From: UBA6136 sp044351045
GTDB lineage: Bacteria > Pseudomonadota > Gammaproteobacteria > Methylococcales > Methylococcaceae
Direction of reading: 5' to 3'
Assembly: GCA_044351045.1 (NCBI GenBank)
Contig: JBILGM010000004.1
Span: forward strand, 1-64,000
DNA length: 64,000 bases
Shown here: in pieces, positions 36,929-45,846 of the stretch
Numbering within the stretch: the first letter of the stretch is position 1
Layout of the letters: each line of letters opens with the position of its first letter
Notes under the pieces: generated by a model
Database searches by the model: none
What the model was told of the DNA's origin: nothing
The model's input: only the letters and a program-made list of their open reading frames with translations
Translations under genes and position numbers: made by a program

Positions 36929-37627
36929 TCACAGGCATGAGTCCGACTGCTCAGGGTGGGTTTGATCCTCGGTGAGTTGTCCCGGTGTCAGTAATCGATG
37001 TTCATAAGCCAGCTTGACCAGTTCGGTATTGGTGCTGACTCCCAGTTTTTCCTTGATGATGGTGACGTAGTTGCCCACCGTCTTGACGCTGATGCTCAGC
37101 GCTGTCGCGGTGTCGCGGACACTGTGACCCTGGGCCATCAGGCAGAAGATGTCGAACTCCCGGGGCGTCAATCCGGCGATGGGGTCCTGTGTGGGGGGAG
37201 TTTTTCCTCGTGTGGCAGTGGACTGGATATTCAGATTCGGGTCGATGAATGTCACTCCGCGACTGCAGGCAAGCACGGCTTCCACCAGCACTTCGGGGTG
37301 GCTGCTTTTGCAAAGATAACCCAGCGCACCAGCATCCAGCGCCCGGCTGACGTAAACGCCCTCGTCGTGAATGCTGAACACTAGGATCCTTGCCTGCCGA
37401 TCGCGGTGGATAATGCGCCGGATCGCTTCAAGCCCGCCAAAACCAGGAAGATTCAAATCCATGATGACCAGGTCCGGTTGTTGTCTGGCGTACTTTTCAC
37501 AACCCTCTTCACCGGTCGCTGCCTCGGCGATCACCTCAAGACTCTCGGTCTGACTCAGCAGGAGTTTGTAGCCGGCCCGGACCACGGCATGGTCATCCAC
37601 CAGCAGGATGCGGACGGGTGAGCTCAT
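36929..37627 (-). CDS. NarL/LuxR-family response regulator (B), MxaB/MoxX-like
   Basis: A 232-residue regulator with receiver motifs LLVDDHAVVRAG, VIMDLNLPGFGG and GYLCKSSHPE and a LuxR helix-turn-helix (LTPREFDIFCLMAQGHSVRD, then KTVGNYVTIIKEKLG). Its start overlaps the kinase stop by ATGA, so it is the cognate partner of that kinase. A damaged second copy lies at 25526-26018. Control of mxaF expression is inferred from the MoxXY/MxaYB precedent and position. Confidence 0.88.
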   Translation of the reverse strand: MSSPVRILLVDDHAVVRAGYKLLLSQTESLEVIAEAATGEEGCEKYARQQPDLVIMDLNLPGFGGLEAIRRIIHRDRQARILVFSIHDEGVYVSRALDAGALGYLCKSSHPEVLVEAVLACSRGVTFIDPNLNIQSTATRGKTPPTQDPIAGLTPREFDIFCLMAQGHSVRDTATALSISVKTVGNYVTIIKEKLGVSTNTELVKLAYEHRLLTPGQLTEDQTHPEQSDSCL

Positions 37628-38952
37628 GGGCCCGACTCGCTGCAGGGAATCAGAATGCGAAGGATAAGACCCTCGCCGGGACGGGTCTCCAGCGCGAAGC
37701 GACCACCCAGGCTCGAGACCCGTTCCCTCATGCCATTCAGGCCAAAGCCCTTGGCGTGATTGCGGGGGTCGAAACCCTGGCCATCATCACGCATGGTCAT
37801 CTCGATCATCCGTGAAGCAGGAAGCTGCAAGGATAGCCAGCCCTGACGGGCGTTTGCATGCCTGACCATATTGGTGAGTCCCTCCTGAGCCAGCCGAAAA
37901 ATCTGCAGGGCGACGTCGGCGCGAATCTGTTTGATGTTCGGGTCACATTCAAGATTGAATTCCATTTCGGGGTGGCTGCTCTGCCACTGTTCAATTAGAT
38001 CCTGCAGCGCGGCGGCCAGCCCCAGATCTTCGAGCGACATCGGCCGCAAACGTCGCATCATGTTTTTGACGACATGAAATAGCCGGTCGCAAAGCTCGAT
38101 GATTTGATTCGCCGCCGGGGTAGGGCTCTCAACCGGTTTTCGGAGGCTGGCACCGAGCAGCTTGATGGCGGTCAGGCATTGGCCGAATTCGTCGTGAACT
38201 TCCTGAGCCAGTATCCGCCGCTCTTCCTCCTGGATGGCCAGGGAATGTCGGGTGAGCGCCACATTCTCACTTCGAGCCTTACTCAGGGTTTCCGCCAAAT
38301 GATTGATGCCGCCCGACAGGCGGTCCATTTCGGGTAACGAAAATGAGGGCAAACGATCGTCAAACTCACCTCTTTCGATCTTTTCCAGCCCCATGAGCAT
38401 GATCTCTACCGGCCCGAAGGCGTGACCTACCGTGAAATGAATCAGGGCATAAATCGAAGCGGCCAGGGCAATGAGGAGAAGGAGAAAGCCGCGCGTTTCC
38501 GACCAGGCCTCCATGATTTCGTCATCCGCGTTGGCAGCAATGCGGATGCTTATGGGCGATTTGCCCGGCTGATTGAGGCGACGCTCCACCACCACGGGTT
38601 CCGGCGCGACGGCCCATCTGAACCAACCAGGCACCGGACTGGCGGCTTCGCTGCGGCGGGTAGGGAGGGGTGCGGCAGGGAAATCGCCGCCCACCGTGAT
38701 TTTAAGGTGACGCGTCTTATCGAGCTTGGCCAGTCGTTCCATCCAGTCGGACAGTGAGAGTGCGTGAAGGCTCTCGCCGACCAGTGCCGTTTCGATCAGG
38801 CCCAGCGTCAATCGAACGCTAGACTCGGCCTCATTGCGCACCGATTGCCGGGCATCATGAACCGCAAACAGGAAGCCGATTACCAAAATCAACGCCATGG
38901 TCAAGCCAATCAGCAGGTTTAGCCGCATACGAAGGCTGAGCTTCGATCTCAT
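37624..38952 (-). CDS. MoxY/MxaY-like sensor histidine kinase
   Basis: A 442-residue kinase. An N-terminal membrane helix (LNLLIGLTMALILVIGFLF), a periplasmic region of about 130 residues resembling the LapD/MoxY sensor domain, a second helix (FLLLLIALAASIYALI), a HAMP-like linker and the HisKA_3 motif EEERRILAQEVHDEFGQCL with the phosphorylated His follow, then an ATPase domain (NMVRHANA, DDGQGFDP). The ATG at 38952 is preferred; the frame can be extended with a TTG. It follows the PepSY gene by 47 bases, so a periplasmic signal could come from that protein. Homologues control the methanol dehydrogenase switch. Confidence 0.87.
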   Translation of the reverse strand: MRSKLSLRMRLNLLIGLTMALILVIGFLFAVHDARQSVRNEAESSVRLTLGLIETALVGESLHALSLSDWMERLAKLDKTRHLKITVGGDFPAAPLPTRRSEAASPVPGWFRWAVAPEPVVVERRLNQPGKSPISIRIAANADDEIMEAWSETRGFLLLLIALAASIYALIHFTVGHAFGPVEIMLMGLEKIERGEFDDRLPSFSLPEMDRLSGGINHLAETLSKARSENVALTRHSLAIQEEERRILAQEVHDEFGQCLTAIKLLGASLRKPVESPTPAANQIIELCDRLFHVVKNMMRRLRPMSLEDLGLAAALQDLIEQWQSSHPEMEFNLECDPNIKQIRADVALQIFRLAQEGLTNMVRHANARQGWLSLQLPASRMIEMTMRDDGQGFDPRNHAKGFGLNGMRERVSSLGGRFALETRPGEGLILRILIPCSESGP

Positions 38953-38999
38953 GATGAAATGGCGAGTTGGCAAACAGGGCGTTGATGGCGGGTGTTCGG

Positions 39000-39518
39000 T
39001 TATTCCTTGCCGATTTGATAAATCTCCTGCTCATCATCCTCCACAATCCCCCCGGTCACGGCATCGACTTCCAGTTTGGCTTCGCTACCGTCGGCCTTTT
39101 CGATGTCGAATTCATAGGATGGGTTGCCATTTGATTCGATTTCAAACTCGGCTTCGACGATTTTGCCGGGATGGGCTTTAAGGGCGATCTCCTGAGCTTG
39201 TTTCAGACTGATTTTTGCTTTGGATTTGAACGCGGGATGTTCCGGACTCTCGACTTCCTGTTCCTCCTCAGTGATCAGGCCAGTATTCGCGTCGCACTCG
39301 AATTCCATCGTCCGCTCCTTGCCCTCTATCTCAAATTCATAGGTGGGGACGCCACGCTCAGTCTTTAATTCCAGCTTGACCACATCACCCTCCAGTTTGG
39401 CTCGGGCAGCCTGAAGGCAGGCCTCCATGCTGACTTTGTTGCTGGGTGGCGGGACTGGCTGAGCAAGCGCCGGATTGGCTTGGAGTATTACGCAGACTAA
39501 AGGAATCAGCTTTTTCAT
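39000..39518 (-). CDS. Two-PepSY-domain acidic periplasmic protein
   Basis: A 172-residue protein with signal peptide (LIPLVCVILQANPALA) and two PepSY domains, each ending in an acidic turn: FECDANTGLITEEEQEVE and LEVDAVTGGIVEDDEQEIY. The mature protein is rich in Glu and Asp. A two-PepSY protein of this size (LanPepSY of Methylobacillus flagellatus) binds lanthanides, so this may be a metal-binding relative, but PepSY domains have other uses too. It is the first gene of the kinase-regulator operon, with an inverted repeat 116 bases upstream. Confidence 0.85.
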   Translation of the reverse strand: MKKLIPLVCVILQANPALAQPVPPPSNKVSMEACLQAARAKLEGDVVKLELKTERGVPTYEFEIEGKERTMEFECDANTGLITEEEQEVESPEHPAFKSKAKISLKQAQEIALKAHPGKIVEAEFEIESNGNPSYEFDIEKADGSEAKLEVDAVTGGIVEDDEQEIYQIGKE

Positions 39519-39633
39519 GGGTATTTATCTCAATGAGTCGGTGAACGATGGGTCAGAAAAACCCCTCGACGGCTTTCAGCCTAGGAGACGGCTCCCTCAT
39601 GGTCAAGATTCCATCCAGGCTATTTGCGAATTA

Positions 39634-39646
39634 AGGAAAAATTCCC
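39634..39646. promoter_or_regulatory. Inverted repeat AGGAA-AAA-TTCCC (site 6)
   Basis: The sixth exact match to RGGAA-N3-TTCCY. It is centred 122 bases upstream of the PepSY start on the minus strand; the next gene candidate on the plus strand begins 103 bases beyond it, so it could serve either. Confidence 0.6.
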
Positions 39647-39748
39647 ATGGGTGGACCCCGGGTAAAAGTGAAAAATAGCCTCATTACTTGAGCGCGGCTT
39701 CGGGTGTTGCAAAGTGGCTTTCACTGACCTGATTTAGCTTGACGGGCC

Positions 39749-39940
39749 ATGGCACACACTAAGGCATTGAACTGGCATGTACCGCCCGAGGTGGGTACAT
39801 TTTTTGAGGTGGCCTCGCTGACCTGTTTTTATCTGGCCTTTCTTATTATCTTGGTTGGAGTGGGTAAGGCATTGAAATCCTGCGCGGCTGCAAAAAGACG
39901 CGGTCGCAAGCGGTGCAGAAATGCGCGATCAAAAAGATAA
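39749..39940 (+). CDS. Possible small membrane protein
   Basis: A 63-residue open frame with one membrane segment (FFEVASLTCFYLAFLIILVG) and a very basic tail (AAAKRRGRKRCRNARSKR). No good ribosome binding site precedes the ATG, and I recognise no family. It is the only coding candidate in the 587 bases between the PepSY gene and oadG. The positive-inside tail is consistent with a real membrane peptide, but chance cannot be excluded. Confidence 0.35.
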   Translation: MAHTKALNWHVPPEVGTFFEVASLTCFYLAFLIILVGVGKALKSCAAAKRRGRKRCRNARSKR

Positions 39941-40023
39941 CAGGAGACAATCTTCCTGGATCTTCCCTCGTCCTAATGGCTGCCATCTTGCCTGAGGGTA
40001 GCTTGCGCTGGCCAAGGCTCCGG

Positions 40024-40053
40024 TTCGACTTTCCGGGGGTGCCGAATTATTAT
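40024..40053 (+). promoter_or_regulatory. Candidate sigma-70 promoter for oadGAB
   Basis: TTCGAC at 40024-40029 and TATTAT at 40048-40053 are separated by 18 bases and lie 53 bases before the oadG start. The -35 box is weak, so this is a suggestion only. Confidence 0.3.
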
Positions 40054-40105
40054 AGCCAGCCGACTCTTCGAGCCTCGGCCCTCCCTGTTAACGACCAGAC
40101 CCGAT

Positions 40106-40345
40106 ATGGAACCTTCTCTCGCAGACATGTTGCTTCCCGGTCTCAAGCTGATGATTACCGGCATGGGGATCGTCTTCCTGTTCCTGGCCTTGCTGGTCTG
40201 GATCATCGGCATCACGGCCCGGTTGGTGCAGTCGGTGAATCCCCAGCCGGAGCAAAACCGTCGCGCCGGATTGGCGGTGGAGCCTGATGAAGCCGAACTC
40301 GTGGCTGTGATTGCAGCGGCCCTGCAACGGCACCGCCTTCCCTAG
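40106..40345 (+). CDS. oadG: Oxaloacetate decarboxylase gamma subunit
   Basis: A 79-residue subunit with one membrane helix (LMITGMGIVFLFLALLVWII) typical of OadG and a short soluble tail. It anchors the alpha subunit to the sodium-pumping beta subunit. The gene order oadG-oadA-oadB is standard. The C-terminus is short and lacks the His-rich metal end seen in some homologues. Confidence 0.88.
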   Translation: MEPSLADMLLPGLKLMITGMGIVFLFLALLVWIIGITARLVQSVNPQPEQNRRAGLAVEPDEAELVAVIAAALQRHRLP

Positions 40346-40402
40346 CGCGCATGACGATTCCCTTCTCGCTTGCGGTCAAGTAGACAAACACAAGGATCGA
40401 CT

Positions 40403-42193
40403 ATGGCTAAACCTCTGGGTATTACCGATGTGGTGCTGCGTGATGCGCACCAGTCGTTGCTGGCAACTCGCCTGCGGATTGATGACATGCTGCCGATTTG
40501 CGGCAAGCTGGACAAGGTGGGCTTCTGGTCGCTAGAGAGCTGGGGTGGGGCCACCTTCGATGCCTGCATTCGCTATCTTGGCGAAGATCCCTGGGATCGA
40601 CTGCGCGAACTGAAGAAAGCCTTGCCGAAGACTCCGCTGCAGATGTTGTTACGGGGGCAGAATCTTCTGGGATACCGTCATTACGCTGATGATGTGGTCG
40701 ACAAATTTGTCGAGCGTTGCGCCGTGAATGGGGTGGATGTGTTCCGCATCTTTGATGCCGTCAATGATCCGCGCAATTTCGAGCGTGCCATCAGGGCAAC
40801 TATTGCCAATGGCAAGCATGCCCAGGGCACCATTTCCTATACAGTGAGCCCGGTGCACACCATCGAGACGTGGGTTGATCTGGCCAAGCGTCTCGAAGAC
40901 ATGGGCTCGCATTCCATTGCCATCAAAGATATGGCAGGACTCCTAAAGCCCTATGAGGCCTTTGAACTGGTTACCCGCCTGAAGAAGGCGGTCAAGGTGC
41001 CGATCCACATGCAGTGCCATGCGACCACCGGGCTGAGCACAGCTACCATCATGAAGGCAGCCGAGGCCGGGATCGACAATGTCGATACTGCCATCTCCTC
41101 GATGAGTATGACCTATGGCCACAGTGCGACTGAGGCGGTCGTGGCGGCCCTTGAAGGTCAGGAGCGCGATACGGGACTGGACCTGAAATTGCTGGAGGAA
41201 ATCGCCGCCTACTTCCGTCACGTTCGTAAGAGGTATGCCAAGTTTGAGGGAAGTCTGCGGGGTGTGGATAGCCGCATCCTGGTTGCCCAGGTGCCGGGTG
41301 GCATGCTTACCAATATGGAAAGCCAGCTCAAGGAGCAGGGCGCCCTGGATCGCTTCGACGAGGTGCTCAAGGAAATCCCCAAGGTCCGCAAGGACCTCGG
41401 CTATATCCCTCTGGTGACACCCACCTCGCAGATCGTGGGTAGCCAGGCCGTCATCAATGTAATGATGGGGGAACGCTATAAATCCATCACCAAGGAAACA
41501 CAAGGTGTGCTGAGGGGCGAGTACGGGGTTACGCCGGCCCCGGTCAACAAGACCCTGCAAAAGAAGGTGCTGGGGTCCGACAAGCCGATTACCTGCCGTC
41601 CAGCCGATTTGCTGGATCCGGAACTCGACAAGTTGACTGCCGAACTGAAGTCCCAGGCCGAGAAGGATGGCGTGAAGCTGGCTCAGAACCAGATTGACGA
41701 TGTTTTGACGTATGCCCTGTTTCCGCAGATCGGCTTCAAGTTTCTTCAGAATCGCGGCAACTCGGCCGCCTTTGAACAGGCGCCGCAAGCCGATGCCCTG
41801 GCCGAGGCCGCTCCCGCGCAAACTGCCGCCGGCGAGTTCGATGTCACCGTCAACGGGCGCAGCTATCGGGTAGAGGCCCCCAGCGCCGGGATCATGAGTA
41901 TCAATGGGCGCAACTACAAGGTAGATATTGCGGCGGCCGGGACCAAACCCATGGAATCCAGTAAGGCCAGCAAGGGCGAGGGCGAAGTGGTCAAGGCACC
42001 CATGGCGGGCCATATCCTGCGCATCAATGTGACGCCCGGTCAGCATGTCGAGCCCAATACGGTAGTCATTGTGATGGAAGCCATGAAAATGGAGACGGAA
42101 ATTCGCACTCGAACCGGAGGCATTGTTTCCAATATTACCGTCAAGGTCGGGGAAACCGTGGCCTCCCAAGACGATCTGCTGACGCTGGAATGA
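40403..42193 (+). CDS. oadA: Oxaloacetate decarboxylase alpha subunit
   Basis: A 596-residue protein: N-terminal carboxyltransferase TIM barrel (DVVLRDAHQSLLATR, DMAGLL, metal-binding MQCHATTG), a conserved carboxylase middle domain, an Ala/Pro-rich linker and a C-terminal biotinyl domain with the biotinylated Lys in VMEAMKME. It decarboxylates oxaloacetate to pyruvate. The ATG at 40403 gives MAKPLGITD, the usual start. oadB follows after 8 bases. Confidence 0.95.
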   Translation: MAKPLGITDVVLRDAHQSLLATRLRIDDMLPICGKLDKVGFWSLESWGGATFDACIRYLGEDPWDRLRELKKALPKTPLQMLLRGQNLLGYRHYADDVVDKFVERCAVNGVDVFRIFDAVNDPRNFERAIRATIANGKHAQGTISYTVSPVHTIETWVDLAKRLEDMGSHSIAIKDMAGLLKPYEAFELVTRLKKAVKVPIHMQCHATTGLSTATIMKAAEAGIDNVDTAISSMSMTYGHSATEAVVAALEGQERDTGLDLKLLEEIAAYFRHVRKRYAKFEGSLRGVDSRILVAQVPGGMLTNMESQLKEQGALDRFDEVLKEIPKVRKDLGYIPLVTPTSQIVGSQAVINVMMGERYKSITKETQGVLRGEYGVTPAPVNKTLQKKVLGSDKPITCRPADLLDPELDKLTAELKSQAEKDGVKLAQNQIDDVLTYALFPQIGFKFLQNRGNSAAFEQAPQADALAEAAPAQTAAGEFDVTVNGRSYRVEAPSAGIMSINGRNYKVDIAAAGTKPMESSKASKGEGEVVKAPMAGHILRINVTPGQHVEPNTVVIVMEAMKMETEIRTRTGGIVSNITVKVGETVASQDDLLTLE

Positions 42194-42201
42194 GGTAAAC
42201 A

Positions 42202-43332
42202 ATGGACGCTTTGATTCAGCTGTGGGCGAGCACGGGCCTGTCCAACTTTCAGTCCGGACAGGTAGTCATGATGATCGTCGGCTTTGCGCTGCTTTACCTG
42301 GCGATCAAGAAAGAGTTCGAGCCCCTGCTGCTATTGCCGATCGGCTTTGGTGCAGTTCTCAGTAACATCCCTGTTGCGGGGATCGCGGAGGAGGGCGGCC
42401 TGCTGGCCTATCTGTATCTGGGTATCAAGTCCGGCATCTTTCCGCTGCTGATTTTCATGGGTGTTGGCGCCATGACCGATTTCGGCCCCATGCTGGCCAA
42501 TCCCAAGACCTTGCTGCTGGGGGCCGCTGCCCAATTCGGTATCTTCGGCACGCTGTTTGGCGCGCTTGCGCTGAATTTGTTGCCCGGCATTCACTTTACC
42601 TTCAAGGATGCCGCTGCCATCGCCATTATTGGGGGTGCGGATGGTCCGACCTCGATTTATGTGGCCTCCAAGCTGGCGCCCGAGCTACTCGGTGCGATAG
42701 CGGTGGCGGCTTATTCCTATATGGCGCTGGTCCCATTGATTCAGCCACCGATCATGCGCGCGCTGACCACAGAGGACGAACGTCTCATCGAGATGGCGCA
42801 GCTGCGGCATGTCAGCCGGCTGGAGAAGATCATTTTTCCCGGAATTCTATTGCTCCTCACTGCCCTGCTGTTGCCATCGGCGGCCCCTTTGATCGGTATG
42901 TTCTGTTTGGGAAATCTGGTGCGGGAATGCGGCGTGGTTGAGCGATTGAGCAAGACCGCACAGAACGAGCTTATCAATATCGTGACGATTTTCCTGGGTC
43001 TCTCGGTGGGCTCCAAACTCAGCGCCGATCAGTTTCTCCGACCCGAGACGCTCGGGATTCTCGGGCTGGGTGCCGTGGCTTTCAGCTTCGGCACGGCGTC
43101 GGGGGTGCTGATGGCCAAGCTGATGAATGCCATTTCACCACTTAACAAGATTAATCCGCTGATCGGTGCAGCCGGTGTTTCCGCCGTTCCCATGTCAGCG
43201 CGGGTCGCCAACAAAGTCGGTCAGGAATCCAATCCGCATAACTTCCTGCTGATGCATGCCATGGGGCCGAACGTTGCCGGTGTCATCGGTTCGGCGGTGG
43301 CGGCCGGTGTGTTGCTGGCGCTGGTGCAGTAA
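42202..43332 (+). CDS. oadB: Oxaloacetate decarboxylase beta subunit (sodium pump)
   Basis: A 376-residue integral membrane protein with about nine hydrophobic segments. It has the ion-binding region ADGPTSIYVASKLAPELLGA with the key Asp and the later NPLIGAAGVSAVPMSARVAN. It couples decarboxylation of carboxybiotin to sodium export. Complete length. A strong terminator lies 50 bases downstream, ending the operon. Confidence 0.95.
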   Translation: MDALIQLWASTGLSNFQSGQVVMMIVGFALLYLAIKKEFEPLLLLPIGFGAVLSNIPVAGIAEEGGLLAYLYLGIKSGIFPLLIFMGVGAMTDFGPMLANPKTLLLGAAAQFGIFGTLFGALALNLLPGIHFTFKDAAAIAIIGGADGPTSIYVASKLAPELLGAIAVAAYSYMALVPLIQPPIMRALTTEDERLIEMAQLRHVSRLEKIIFPGILLLLTALLLPSAAPLIGMFCLGNLVRECGVVERLSKTAQNELINIVTIFLGLSVGSKLSADQFLRPETLGILGLGAVAFSFGTASGVLMAKLMNAISPLNKINPLIGAAGVSAVPMSARVANKVGQESNPHNFLLMHAMGPNVAGVIGSAVAAGVLLALVQ

Positions 43333-43382
43333 CCGTGAACCGTCGGGTGGCGATCACAACCGACGCGGATTCAACATTCAAC

Positions 43383-43420
43383 AAGGGCGGGAATCTTTTG
43401 AGATCCCGCCCTTTCTGTTT
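43383..43420 (+). terminator. Intrinsic terminator after oadB
   Basis: AAGGGCGGGA plus TCT pairs with AGATCCCGCCCTT (one bulged A), loop TTTG, followed by TTCTGTTT. A strong stem directly ahead of the glycosyltransferase start. Confidence 0.85.
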
Positions 43421-43459
43421 CTGGCGTATCGCCTCTATGGCCGGGTCTGTCGTTTGCTC

Positions 43460-44542
43460 ATGAAAGTGCTCCATGTCGAGGGAGGCCGAAATCTTTACGG
43501 GGGCGCCCACCAGCTTTTGCTGCTGATCGAAGGGCTCAAGGGCAGAGCTGTCGAGAATGTGCTGGCCTGCCGCACGGGAAGCGAACTGGCGGAAGCCGCC
43601 CGACCGTTTGCCGAAGTTCGCGCGATCAAGATGAAGGGTGATCTCGATGTGGGTTTGATCCACCGGCTGTCCCGGATCATTCATGAAACCCGGCCGGACA
43701 TTGTCCATCTGCATAGCCGCATCGGTGCCGATGTGATGGGTGGCATCGCGGCCCGTCTGGCCGGTGTGCCCGTGGTGCATTCCCGGCGGGTGGACAATCC
43801 GGAAAGCCGATTGGCCGTGGCCCTGAAATATCGGCTGCATGATCGCGTCATCGCGATTTCCGCTGGGATTGAGCGCGTTTTGCTCAGCGAAGGATTGCCG
43901 GCCGATAAGTTACGCTGCGTGCGGGATGCGATTGAAATCACTCCCGTGGTTCAGTGTCCCGAGCGTGACTGGTTCCATCGGGAATTTGGATTGCAGACCG
44001 GAACGCTGACGCTCGGCGTGGTTGCACAGTTGATCCAACGGAAGGGGCATCATGTCCTGCTGGAGGCGCTGCCTGAAGTGTTGGCCCGCTTCCCGCAAGT
44101 GAAGGTACTGTTCTTTGGCAAGGGACCGCTCGAAACCGAATTGCGCAATATTGTCGAGCGGATGAGGTTGTCGGGTCAGGTCCATTTGGCCGGGTTTCGC
44201 GATGATCTGGCCCGAGCCCTGCCATGCCTGGATATCCTGGTGCATCCGGCGCTGAGGGAGGGGCTGGGTGTGTCGCTCCTGCAGGCTTCTTGTGCGCGTT
44301 TGCCGATCGTGGCCTCGAGGGTCGGGGGTATTCCGGAGGCAGTTCGCGATGGCGAAACGGGTCTGCTGGTCGAGCCTGGTAATCCGGTCGATCTGGCGCA
44401 GGCGCTGACCCGGTTGCTCGGTGATGATGCTCTGCGTCAGCGTCTGGGGCAGGCGGGTCGGCAGTGGGTCGAGGAGGCCTTTTCCGCGGATCTGATGGTC
44501 GATGGCAATCTTACGGTTTATCGCGAACTTGTTGGGGCTTGA
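43460..44542 (+). CDS. Glycosyltransferase, GT4 family
   Basis: A 360-residue GT-B enzyme. The N-terminal acceptor domain starts KVLHVEGGRNLYGGAHQLLL; the C-terminal donor domain has GVVAQLIQRKGHHVLLEALP and the nucleotide-sugar motif EGLGVSLLQASCARLPIVAS with the EX7E spacing. The start at 43460 matches the family; the frame is open further upstream but there it covers the oadB end and terminator. It probably adds a sugar to LPS or exopolysaccharide; the substrate cannot be read from sequence. It is not part of a visible polysaccharide cluster. Confidence 0.85.
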   Translation: MKVLHVEGGRNLYGGAHQLLLLIEGLKGRAVENVLACRTGSELAEAARPFAEVRAIKMKGDLDVGLIHRLSRIIHETRPDIVHLHSRIGADVMGGIAARLAGVPVVHSRRVDNPESRLAVALKYRLHDRVIAISAGIERVLLSEGLPADKLRCVRDAIEITPVVQCPERDWFHREFGLQTGTLTLGVVAQLIQRKGHHVLLEALPEVLARFPQVKVLFFGKGPLETELRNIVERMRLSGQVHLAGFRDDLARALPCLDILVHPALREGLGVSLLQASCARLPIVASRVGGIPEAVRDGETGLLVEPGNPVDLAQALTRLLGDDALRQRLGQAGRQWVEEAFSADLMVDGNLTVYRELVGA

Positions 44543-44684
44543 ATGCCCAATCTCCCCGCTTGGTCAAGATTTTCTGTCTCAAGTATGATGCACCGCTGCC
44601 AAGGATGATGCCTTTGGCGACGCGTTCATTCGGTCTGACCTTGGGCCTTGGTTTTTTTGATATTTGTCTTTCGGAGATTGACGC

Positions 44685-45152
44685 ATGATCGAGAGTAAAT
44701 CTGGATATTTCAGAACCTGCATGCTGGCTGTGTTGATGGTGGGGATCCTGTCTGGCTGTACTCACGTCAACCCGGCGACCGGCCAATCAGAGATTGATTA
44801 CGGTGCCACGGCGGGCATTGCAGGCGCAGCGATGGGTGCGGCAGCGCTGGGTGTTGCGCTGAGCAATAACGATGACGATCGTTATTATGGCGGACCCGGC
44901 TACTACGGTGGACCTGGCTACTACGGCGGGGGTGGTGCCTATGGAGTCAGTCGGGGGCACAACACCTACAACAAGACCAACAACGTCTATGTCAACAACA
45001 ATAAACAGTTAACCAATCGACGGGCCGTAAACCGCCCTGCGGGCACTAACCGGAATCGGACACAGGCGAGAACGGGTGGGCTGAATCGGAGTGCTGCCAA
45101 TGTCAACCGCGCAGCCAGACCAGTCAAGGCGCCAAAAGCCCGTCATAGATAG
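44685..45152 (+). CDS. Small lipoprotein with glycine-zipper and YYGGPG repeats
   Basis: A 155-residue protein with lipobox LSGC (Cys about residue 25), a glycine-zipper-like stretch (GATAGIAGAAMGAAALG), an aromatic Gly repeat (YYGGPG three times) and a basic Asn/Arg-rich tail. It should be anchored in the outer membrane or periplasmic leaflet. Function unknown; low sequence complexity limits any assignment. Confidence 0.75.
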   Translation: MIESKSGYFRTCMLAVLMVGILSGCTHVNPATGQSEIDYGATAGIAGAAMGAAALGVALSNNDDDRYYGGPGYYGGPGYYGGGGAYGVSRGHNTYNKTNNVYVNNNKQLTNRRAVNRPAGTNRNRTQARTGGLNRSAANVNRAARPVKAPKARHR

Positions 45153-45211
45153 CATTCCGTAGAGTGTGCCGCCATTCTCCCAATGGCCAATAACCCCAAT
45201 CAGGTGAATTT

Positions 45212-45721
45212 ATGTTGCGAGTTATTCTGCTTTCCTGTTTTGCATTGACCCAGATGCCCGTCGCGGCCTGGGCAAGACCCAACAAAGAAGCGCCCGTAGT
45301 CAAACCGATAGAGAACTACCGGTTTGAGACCCAGTTGGGCCGAGTCGATCAGCGAGTCATCAAACTGGTGGGCGAGGACAAGCAAAAATCCTTGCGCCAG
45401 ATGGCCGAGGCGACGGTGCTTTCAGATTTTTGCCCCATGGTGAAGGTGGACAGGGACAAGTTCCAGAAGGACTTCGATGGACTGGCGACGTCCAATATCA
45501 AGCGCAAGCCAGCCGACCAGCGCGATCTCGAAAACAAGCTGATGACCTTCTTTGGCGTTTATGTCGGTCTTCTGATTGCCGAAGGCGTCGAGAGCGATGT
45601 CCAGTTCTGTGAATTGGCCAGTCAGATACAGAGAAATCAGGGACCGGTCAGCCACTACTGGTTAGCCGATGCCCCGGCTGCTGCAATGGCTGCACCGACG
45701 GCACCCGTCGCCAACAAGTGA
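45212..45721 (+). CDS. Exported protein of unknown function
   Basis: A 169-residue protein with signal peptide (LLSCFALTQMPVAAWA). The mature part is helical and charged (VDQRVIKLVGEDKQKSLRQM) with Cys in SDFCPM and VQFCEL, and ends in an Ala/Pro-rich tail. I see no known family. It follows the small lipoprotein gene by 59 bases on the same strand. Confidence 0.65.
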   Translation: MLRVILLSCFALTQMPVAAWARPNKEAPVVKPIENYRFETQLGRVDQRVIKLVGEDKQKSLRQMAEATVLSDFCPMVKVDRDKFQKDFDGLATSNIKRKPADQRDLENKLMTFFGVYVGLLIAEGVESDVQFCELASQIQRNQGPVSHYWLADAPAAAMAAPTAPVANK

Positions 45722-45846
45722 TCTCCTGTGCTCCCCGGCTTTGCCCTATCGTTGGCGTGGTCGGGGGTGTGTCTTGGCAGTGATTTGGGGGCAGTCGCGT
45801 TAGAAAAACCCCCCAGCCCCCAACCGGATAAGACACAAGCCCCCTT

